From contig JAJYXS010000123.1 of assembly GCA_021801615.1 (NCBI GenBank), positions 1-12,767 of the forward strand: 12,767 nucleotides of DNA, in the 5' to 3' direction. This DNA is from Actinomycetes bacterium. Its GTDB lineage: Bacteria > Actinomycetota > Acidimicrobiia > Acidimicrobiales > RAAP-2. A program made the translations under genes and the position numbers. Positions 6,585 through 12,767 of the stretch are shown piece by piece. A model generated the notes under the pieces. It was not told the DNA's origin, did not search any database, and saw nothing but the letters and a program-made list of their open reading frames with translations. Position 1 is the first letter of the stretch. Each line of letters starts with the position of its first letter.

Positions 6585-7476
6585 CCGACGGGCGGGTCGC
6601 GACGGCCGCCTTTGCGCCGGGCAGGCGTGCCTCGATCTCGAAGAGGGTGGCCTCGGAGAGCCGACGATGGCCGGCGCCGAGGCCCCCGGCGACCACCACC
6701 GGCAAGGCCGCTCGCCAGTCGAGCGCGGTGGCGACCTCGGCGACGAGGCCGGCCAGGCTACGAGCGGCCGCCGCGCAGATCGCCTCGGCGGCCGGGTCGG
6801 GCGCGTCGAGCACCCGCGGCGCGAGCCCGGCCCACCCGCCGGGTGCGGGCGCCTCGTAGAAGCGGTCGAGCAGGTCGGTGACAGGCAGCGTGCCGAAGAC
6901 CTCGGCGAGAGCGCCGGGCTCCTCGTGGCGGTCGTTGCGGCGGGAGAGCTCGCGCATCGCCTCGCGCACGACCCAGTAGCCGCTGCCCTCGTCGCCGAGC
7001 AGGTAGCCCCAGCCGCCGGCCCGTTCCTCTCGCCCGTCGAGGACGCCGACGGCGATCGAGCCCGTCCCGGCCACGAGGGCGATCCCCGACTCGAGCTCGT
7101 GCGCGGCGAGCACCAGCCGTGCGTCGTTCACGACCGCGACCGGCAGCTCGTGCCGGCCGTTCCCGGCCACCCCGAGGTGGCGGCCGACGAGCTCTTTGAG
7201 GCGCGAGGTGAGCCAGTCGACGGCACGGTCGGCGCCGCTCCCCGACGTTCCCGCGCACACCGCATCGATCGGGCCGAGCCCGCCCGACGAGGACGCGAGC
7301 TCGGCGAGCACCTGGTCGAGGACCTCCGCCGCCATGGCGCGACCCGCGGTGGTGAGGCTTGCGCTCGGCCCCCACGCGGAGGCGATCGCCGTGCCGCCCT
7401 CGTCGAGGAGCGCCCTGGTCGAGGAGCCGCCGATGTCGAGGCCGATGACCCTGCGCACGGGCCGGCGGGACGTCAT
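6499..7476 (-). CDS. N-acetylglucosamine kinase-like protein (BadF/BcrA-type ATPase fold)
   Basis: A 325-residue ASKHA-fold kinase. It shows the phosphate-1 loop DIGGSSTRALL (14-24), the catalytic-type VNDAR (116-120, D118), the phosphate-2 GTGS (137-140), the BadF/NAGK signature GWGYLLGDEGSGYW (155-168) and an adenosine-site GGLG (264-267). The family includes mammalian NAGK and the Shewanella-type bacterial GlcNAc kinase, and is distinct from the ROK-fold NagK of E. coli. It would convert GlcNAc to GlcNAc-6-phosphate, supplying the enzyme encoded just upstream. Its ATG overlaps the NagA stop (ATGA), so the two are probably translationally coupled. It is the last gene of the four-gene operon. 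A glucosamine or muramic-acid-type substrate cannot be excluded. Confidence 0.83.
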   Translation of the reverse strand: MTSRRPVRRVIGLDIGGSSTRALLDEGGTAIASAWGPSASLTTAGRAMAAEVLDQVLAELASSSGGLGPIDAVCAGTSGSGADRAVDWLTSRLKELVGRHLGVAGNGRHELPVAVVNDARLVLAAHELESGIALVAGTGSIAVGVLDGREERAGGWGYLLGDEGSGYWVVREAMRELSRRNDRHEEPGALAEVFGTLPVTDLLDRFYEAPAPGGWAGLAPRVLDAPDPAAEAICAAAARSLAGLVAEVATALDWRAALPVVVAGGLGAGHRRLSEATLFEIEARLPGAKAAVATRPSVTGAVRLARAVAATSGTARESAPRAVGS

Positions 7477-8735
7477 CCGAGCAGCTCGTCGCGCTGGAAG
7501 ACGACGTTGCCCGCGACGATCGTGGCCGCCACGTCGAGGTCGGGATCGAGGACGACCAGGTCCGCGGGTGCCCCCGGCTCGAGGACCCCCGAGCGGGCGC
7601 CGCCGCGGCCTGTCCCCTCGCCGCCCGGCGCGGCCAGGAGCGTGGGGACGGCGCTCGCGGCGCAGAGGGCCTCGGCGAGCGGGATGCCGGCGCGCTCGAC
7701 GGCGTGGCGGACCGCGCGCTCCATCGTGAGCACGCTCCCGGCGAGGGTGGAGCGGTCCGAGGCGAGGACGACCCGTGTGCCCTCGAGCTCGACGTCGAGC
7801 GCGCCGAGGCGGAAGGGGCCGTCGGGCATCCCCGCGGCGGCGATCGCGTCGGTCATGAGCACGATGCGCCCGGGAGCGGCCCTGTGGGCCAGCGCGATCG
7901 CCCCGGGGTGGAGGTGGTGGAGGTCGCAGATGAGCTCGAGCGTGGCGCGGCGCTCGAGCAGCGCCGCCGCGACGAGCCCCGGGCGCCGGTGGTGGAAAGG
8001 CGCCATCGCGTCGAAGAGGTGCGTCACGTGGCTCGCACCTGCGTCGAACGCCGCACGCGCGGTGTCGAAGTCGGCGTCGGAGTGGCCGAGGGAGACGGTG
8101 ACGCCCGCCGCCACGCAGTCGGCGATGAGGGCGGCTGCCCCTTCGAGCTCGGGCGCGAGGGTCATGACGCGGATCGTTCCTCGGCCGGCTTCGAGCAGCC
8201 CCGAGAGCTCCGCGCGGTCAGGCGGACGGATCCACGCCGGATCCTGCGCGCCGGCGCGGGCCGGCGAGATGAACGGCCCCTCGAGGTTGCCGCCCAGCAC
8301 CCGCGCCGCGCCGGCGCGGGGGGCGCCGACCGCCTGCGCGATGCCGGCGACGGTGGCCGCCAACCGCTCGGGGGAGTCCGAGACAGCCGTCGCGAGCAGC
8401 GCCGTCGTGCCGTGGCGGGCGTGGAAGCGCGCGATGCGGGCGAGTGCCTCTTCCACCTCTGCGGGTGAGTCGCCGTTGGTCTGGTGCCCGTCGCCGCCGT
8501 GCACGTGGACGTCCACGAAGCCCGGCGCCACCGTGCGGTTGCCGAGGTCGACGAGCCGTCCGGGGACGTCCTCGGGGCGCGTCCCCGCAGGCCCGTGGCC
8601 CGGCCGCACGACGTCGACGATCGTCCCGAGGGCGGGGTCGACCCAGACGACGCCTGGCTCGAGCCGGCGGTCGGGCCACGCGAGGCGCTGCGCGCCCAGG
8701 CCGAGCAGCGGCGCGCCGCCACCTGCGGCGGTCAC
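7473..8735 (-). CDS. nagA: N-acetylglucosamine-6-phosphate deacetylase
   Basis: A 420-residue amidohydrolase of the usual NagA length. It removes acetate from GlcNAc-6-phosphate to give glucosamine-6-phosphate. Seen: HVH with the following GGDG (77-83), metal-ligand E152 in LEGPF, H218 in LGHSDA, H239 in THLFDAM (239 is the H), H274 in DLHHLHPG (271-278), and the catalytic D296 in MTDAIAAAGMPDG. A C-terminal beta-sandwich strand (ADLVVLDPDL) completes the family pattern. The GTG start at 8735 overlaps the SIS gene stop (GTGA); the frame is open far upstream, but only as an antisense-free shadow of the SIS gene, so this start is preferred. It lies between the SIS and kinase genes with 4-base overlaps at both ends. 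Confidence 0.93.
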   Translation of the reverse strand: MTAAGGGAPLLGLGAQRLAWPDRRLEPGVVWVDPALGTIVDVVRPGHGPAGTRPEDVPGRLVDLGNRTVAPGFVDVHVHGGDGHQTNGDSPAEVEEALARIARFHARHGTTALLATAVSDSPERLAATVAGIAQAVGAPRAGAARVLGGNLEGPFISPARAGAQDPAWIRPPDRAELSGLLEAGRGTIRVMTLAPELEGAAALIADCVAAGVTVSLGHSDADFDTARAAFDAGASHVTHLFDAMAPFHHRRPGLVAAALLERRATLELICDLHHLHPGAIALAHRAAPGRIVLMTDAIAAAGMPDGPFRLGALDVELEGTRVVLASDRSTLAGSVLTMERAVRHAVERAGIPLAEALCAASAVPTLLAAPGGEGTGRGGARSGVLEPGAPADLVVLDPDLDVAATIVAGNVVFQRDELLG

Positions 8736-9744
8736 GTCGCGGTCACCTTGGTAAGCCCCGCCGGCCGGTCGGGGTCCGCGCCGACCCGCAGCGCCAGCGC
8801 GTGGGCGAGCTGCTGGCCGCGGATGACCGCGAGCACCGGCGCGAGCTGCTCGGGCGCCGCGGCGTCCCAGCCCGCGGCTGCGCCGGGGACCGGGCCGAGC
8901 ACCCGGACGTCCGCGCCCCGCGCGACGAGCTCGTCGCACAGCTCGAGCACGCCCGCCGCGGCGGGCCCCGGGTGGACGAGCGCGAGGACCTGGATCGTGC
9001 TCGACGCCAAGGCGATCGGGCCGTGGCGCAGGTCGTTCGCGCTGAAGGCGGTGGCGAGCAGCGAGGAGGTCTCCTCGAGCTTGAGCGCGGTCTCGGCTGC
9101 CGCGCCCGACATCGGGCCCCGTGCGACGAGGACCAGGCGGCTCGCGCCTCTGAGCCAGTCCGCGAGGGCGTCCATGGGTCCTGGGTCCGCGAGCGCCGCT
9201 GCCGCCTGGGCCGCCAGCGCCTCCCATGCCGCGTCGCCCACGACGTCCTCCAGGCTCGCAGCGACGAGGGCGAAGGCCACCATCTCCGCGGTCACGGTCT
9301 TGGTCGCCGGCACCGCTCGCTCCTCGCCCGCGCCGAGCTCGACCACCGCCTGGGCCGCCTGCGCGAGCGGGCTCGTGGCGTCATTGGTGATCGCGATGGT
9401 CCGCGCCCCTCGCCGCCCGGCCTGCACGACGTAGTCGGCGATCTCGGGGGTCCGCCCCGACTGGCTGGCGCCCACCACGAGATAGCCCGAGAAGTCCACG
9501 TCCACGCCGTAGAGGCTCAAGATGCTCGGTGACGCGGCGGCGACCGGACGGCGCATCGCCATCTCGAGCAGGTAGCGCCCGGTCGTCGCGGCGTGGTCGG
9601 AGGAGCCCCGCGCGGCGACGACGGCTCCGGCCGCGCCCACGAGGAGCGGGCGCACCTCGCGCGCGACCTCCTTGCGCCGGGCGACGAGCGCGGCGAGGCG
9701 CGCGGGCTGCTCTGCCATCTCGCCTGCCATGAGCGCGCCGGCGC

Positions 9745-9748
<4 letters not shown>
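8732..9748 (-). CDS. SIS-domain sugar-phosphate isomerase/deaminase (GlmS C-terminal-like; NagB-II/AgaS type)
   Basis: A 338-residue protein with two SIS domains (about 35-165 and 195-320) and no glutaminase domain. Motifs match the isomerase half of GlmS: ARGSSDHA (46-53), SQSGRTPE (95-102), PATKTVTA (147-154), KLEETS (223-228), RHGPIAL (241-247, with the ring-opening His 242), and a C-terminal DRPAGLTKVT (327-336) whose K334 aligns with the GlmS Schiff-base lysine. Proteins of this type act as glucosamine-6-phosphate deaminases (NagB-II of Shewanella) or galactosamine-6-phosphate deaminase/isomerases (AgaS). Next to NagA, production of fructose-6-phosphate and ammonia is the likely role. 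GTG 9748 overlaps the ABC ATPase stop; ATG 9730 is an alternative start giving 332 residues. Confidence 0.85.
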
Positions 9749-10911
<1,163 letters not shown>

Positions 10912-10931
10912 GTCTTTCCCTTGGGTCTCCC

Positions 10932-10956
10932 CCTCGGGGCTCTCCAGCAGCCGAGG
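10932..10956 (-). other. Stem-loop in the leader of the ABC ATPase operon
   Basis: CCTCGG (10932-10937) pairs with CCGAGG (10951-10956), and inside it GCT (10939-10941) pairs with AGC (10946-10948) around a CTCC loop. It lies 21-45 bases upstream of the ATPase start codon. No clear -35/-10 pair for this strand was found in the neighbouring bases; TATCCT (10959 to 10954) is the best -10 candidate but lacks a matching -35. Function, if any, is unknown. Confidence 0.3.
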
Positions 10957-10963
10957 ATAGCAA

Positions 10964-11019
10964 TCCGTAAAGGATCCTACTATTTTCCCGGGCGCAGCTC
11001 TGGATTCGGAAAGGAACTT
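10964..11019 (+). promoter_or_regulatory. Two directly repeated operator-like motifs 41 bp apart
   Basis: TCCGTAAAGGATCCT (10964-10978) and TTCGGAAAGGAACTT (11005-11019) match at 11 of 15 positions with the shared core CG-N-AAAGGA. The second also matches the site next to the ROK gene (TCGGAAA-NN-AACTT, 12 of 14). They lie between the divergent ABC ATPase and binding-protein genes. The spacing of 41 bp is close to four helical turns, which would put both on one face of the DNA. ROK binding is inferred. Confidence 0.45.
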
Positions 11020-11029
11020 GACATATACT
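11001..11029 (+). promoter_or_regulatory. Candidate promoter of the binding-protein gene
   Basis: TATACT (11024-11029), one base from the -10 consensus, has TGGATT 17 bases upstream (11001-11006) as a weak -35. The motif TTCGGAAAGGAACTT fills the spacer, so a protein bound there would block RNA polymerase. Transcription would start near 11036, leaving a leader of about 250 bases. Confidence 0.45.
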
Positions 11030-11285
11030 GGCCGGAGAGCGAGATGCGAGCGCCGCCCGTCATTCGGGGCCCCGTCGAGGTCCAGCCGAATGGAGACGAG
11101 CGGCGAGGGAGGGACGACGAGACGGTGCCAGCCACCGCAGGACGCCGAGGTGGACCTCGTCAGGGTCTTTGTGCCCTACAGGTGCGCAGCGGCGCAGAAG
11201 ACGATCAACACGAACAGGCCGGCGAGAAGAGCGCGGACTGCGTCCATGCTCCCCGAGCGCGGCGATGACTTGGAAGGGGAAGAAG
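11030..11285 (+). other. Long untranslated leader of the binding-protein gene, no gene seen
   Basis: About 250 bases between the candidate promoter and the start codon, with no convincing reading frame. It holds pairing possibilities: CATTCGG (11061-11067) with CCGAATG (11086-11092); CGAGGTCCA (11076-11084) with TGGACCTCG (11151-11159); CGAGGT (11146-11151) with ACCTCG (11154-11159), which competes with the previous pairing; and CGGTG (11123-11127) with CACCG (11133-11137). No known riboswitch class was recognised. A Shine-Dalgarno AAGGGGA ends it at 11274-11280. Confidence 0.35.
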
Positions 11286-12602
11286 ATGACCTCAGCGACT
11301 GCGCCGCGGCGGCGGCGATGGATGCGGGGACGGTTGGTGCCGGCTCTCGTCGCGGGAGCAGGCGTCGCGGCGCTGGTCGGTGCCGGGGTGCCGCTCGCCG
11401 GAGCGAGCACCACGACGCTCACCGTCTGGCTGATGACCGGGGAGATCACAGCCAAGGTCTACGACGCGGTGAACCAGGCGTTTGAAGCCCAGCACCCCGG
11501 CGTCACCGTCAACGTGCAGATCCAGCAGTGGTCGGGCATCACGACAAAGCTCAACACGTCGCTCGCGAGCAGCTCTCCCCCGGACGCGACCGAGATCGGC
11601 AACACCGACGTGCCCGAGTATGCGGCGTCCGGCGGTCTCGTCAACTTGAAGTCCCTCGAGCGCTCCATCTCGATCGGTTCGGGCAAGTGGCTCGGAGGGC
11701 TCCAGCAGCCGGCCGAGTACAAGGGAGGCGTCTACGGCGTCCCGCTCCTCGCGGGCGACCGGGTCGTCCTCTACAACGAGACCATGTTCCAGAAGGCGGG
11801 GATCAAGAGCCCGCCCAAGAGCGAGTCGCAGCTCCTCGCCGACGGCAAGAAGCTCGAGAAGGCCAACAAGTCGACGTCGAACTTCTCCGCGTTGTACTTC
11901 CCCGGCAAGTACTGGTACGCGGCGATGTCGATGGTCTGGGACCATGGCGGCAAGATCGCCGCACCCAAGCACGGCAAGTGGGTGGCGCAGCTCGCGAGCA
12001 AAAAGAGCCTCGCCGGCCTCGACGAGTTCCGGACCGTCCAGCACAGCCTTTCGGTGCCCGCGTCGAGGACGGCGAACACCACACTGCCGACACAGGACGC
12101 GGTCTTCGCCAAGGGCCAGGCCGCGATGATCATCGGCGGTGACTGGGAGGTCGCCGCGATCGAGAAGGACAATGCGGCGCTCACCGGCCACATCGGCGAG
12201 TTCGCCTTCCCGAGCTACAAGGGCGGCCCTGCACCGGTCTTCCTCGGCGGATCCGACATCGCGGTGGCGAAGAACAGCCCCAACAAGGCGCTCGCCGAGG
12301 ACTGGGTCAAGCTCATGACGAGCAACAAGTACCAGACCATGATGTACAAGGACGACAACCTGATCCCGAACAACACGAGCTTGTCGGGGCTGGGCAAGGC
12401 CAGCCCCGTGATGGCCACCTACCTCGAGGCTGCCAAGAAGAGCCAGGGCACGCCGGCAGCGCCCGGGTGGGCGGTCGTGACAGGCGGCAACCAGATCACG
12501 ACCTTCTTCTCCAACGTCGCCCAGGCGTCGTCGCCGAAGAAGGTGGCCGCACTGGCCAAGTCGTTCGACTCGTACCTCAACACAGCCCTCAACCAGCCCT
12601 GA
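11286..12602 (+). CDS. Extracellular sugar-binding protein of an ABC transporter (SBP family 1)
   Basis: A 438-residue solute-binding protein of CUT1 carbohydrate importers. Residues 1-40 form a Sec-type signal: a strongly basic n-region with RRRRWMRGR, a hydrophobic Ala/Gly/Val core, and a likely cleavage after ALA-like A38-G39-A40. The mature part begins TTTLTVWLM, then shows EYAASGGLVNL (111-121), GGVYGVPLLAGDRVVLYNE (family-typical hinge strand, about 147-165) and MFQKAGI (167-173). ATG 11286 has AAGGGGA 5 bases upstream; the open frame further up is not protein-like. No Cys occurs anywhere, so there is no lipobox. Ligand is inferred as chitobiose or GlcNAc oligosaccharide from the neighbouring genes. 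Confidence 0.9.
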   Translation: MTSATAPRRRRWMRGRLVPALVAGAGVAALVGAGVPLAGASTTTLTVWLMTGEITAKVYDAVNQAFEAQHPGVTVNVQIQQWSGITTKLNTSLASSSPPDATEIGNTDVPEYAASGGLVNLKSLERSISIGSGKWLGGLQQPAEYKGGVYGVPLLAGDRVVLYNETMFQKAGIKSPPKSESQLLADGKKLEKANKSTSNFSALYFPGKYWYAAMSMVWDHGGKIAAPKHGKWVAQLASKKSLAGLDEFRTVQHSLSVPASRTANTTLPTQDAVFAKGQAAMIIGGDWEVAAIEKDNAALTGHIGEFAFPSYKGGPAPVFLGGSDIAVAKNSPNKALAEDWVKLMTSNKYQTMMYKDDNLIPNNTSLSGLGKASPVMATYLEAAKKSQGTPAAPGWAVVTGGNQITTFFSNVAQASSPKKVAALAKSFDSYLNTALNQP

Positions 12603-12627
12603 GCCGGTCCGGACGCTCGAGTAGAGT

Positions 12628-12664
12628 CCTGACCCCACGTAGCAGCCTGACCCCCAAGTAGGAG
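12628..12664 (+). repeat. Two imperfect 18/19-base tandem repeats before the next gene
   Basis: CCTGACCCCACGTAGCAG (12628-12645) is followed directly by CCTGACCCCCAAGTAGGAG (12646-12664). The second copy contributes GGAG to the Shine-Dalgarno sequence of the downstream gene. It may have arisen by duplication of a short segment; function unknown. Confidence 0.5.
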
Positions 12665-12675
12665 GTCAACAGCGG

Positions 12676-12767
12676 ATGGTCGCCGTCGAGCCGAAGCTGC
12701 GGTCCCCAGCTCCTGCTCGGCGGCGCGGCCGCGCGGAGCCCGAGCGCGGCGGCGGCCGGCCGCGCGG
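12676..12767 (+). CDS. Start of a further gene, probably the ABC sugar permease (cut by window end)
   Basis: ATG 12676 is preceded by a near-ideal AGGAGGT (12660-12666) with 9 bases of spacing, 73 bases after the binding-protein stop and on the same strand. The 30 visible codons encode a Pro/Arg/Gly-rich hydrophilic stretch (starts MVAVEPKLRSPAPARRRGR) with no membrane segment yet. Many actinobacterial MalF-type permeases begin with such a basic cytoplasmic tail, and binding protein followed by permease is the standard CUT1 order. The product is inferred from position only. Confidence 0.55.
   Translation, partial: MVAVEPKLRSPAPARRRGRAEPERGGGRPR

Noticed and set aside
6667..8754. Plus-strand open frame opposite the kinase and nagA
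   Set aside because: Antisense shadow of two well-supported genes; Ser/Ala/Pro/Arg-rich with no recognisable fold.
11018..11023. TTGACA as a -35 element
   Set aside because: At 17 bases downstream (11041-11046) the hexamer GAGATG is not a usable -10, while TATACT directly adjacent is better read as a -10.
11169..11285. Longer N-terminus of the binding protein starting at 11169, which would include Cys residues
   Set aside because: The added 39 residues are Arg-rich and put the hydrophobic signal core too far inside; ATG 11286 has a strong Shine-Dalgarno.
11060..11455. Minus-strand small gene overlapping the binding-protein start
   Set aside because: It is antisense to the signal peptide region and has no Shine-Dalgarno or conserved features.

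Overview
The window is very GC-rich, gene-dense DNA with short intergenic gaps, 4-base start/stop overlaps, GTG starts and long antisense shadow frames. This suggests a high-GC Gram-positive bacterium, most likely an actinobacterium. Nothing in the sequence fixes the genus. No phage, transposon, integrase, tRNA or rRNA is visible.

Layout, left to right. (1) 1-2280: a 20-bp triple tandem repeat, then a promoter that carries a perfect 10-bp inverted repeat running into the start codon of an ArsR-type winged-helix regulator. The regulator is coupled by a 4-base overlap to an MFS exporter. The exporter has four 12-residue tandem repeats in its central loop, and a strong stem-loop ends the unit. 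(2) 2355-3374: a stand-alone fold-type II PLP enzyme of the serine/threonine dehydratase and serine racemase group, followed by a short repetitive spacer. (3) 3504-12767: a nearly complete amino-sugar catabolic island. It holds a ROK regulator (-), divergent from a cytoplasmic GH20 beta-N-acetylhexosaminidase (+); a four-gene minus-strand operon (ABC ATPase, SIS-type sugar-phosphate deaminase, NagA, BadF-type GlcNAc kinase); and, divergent from that operon, a sugar-binding protein and the first codons of the next gene, probably the permease.

Read as a pathway (inference from families and order): an ABC transporter imports chitobiose or other GlcNAc-containing oligosaccharides. The GH20 enzyme, which shows no signal peptide, releases GlcNAc inside the cell. 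The BadF-type kinase makes GlcNAc-6-phosphate, NagA deacetylates it to glucosamine-6-phosphate, and the SIS protein plausibly deaminates that to fructose-6-phosphate. No PTS component and no classical NagB is present.

The two divergent promoter regions of this island share a 14-base motif, TCGGAAA-NN-AACTT (12 of 14 bases identical). It lies directly upstream of an AT-rich -10-like element in each case, and is a candidate operator for the ROK protein. This motif, the regulator palindrome at 101-126 and the minisatellite-like repeats (11-70, 1349-1500, 3395-3476) are the least routine signals in the window.
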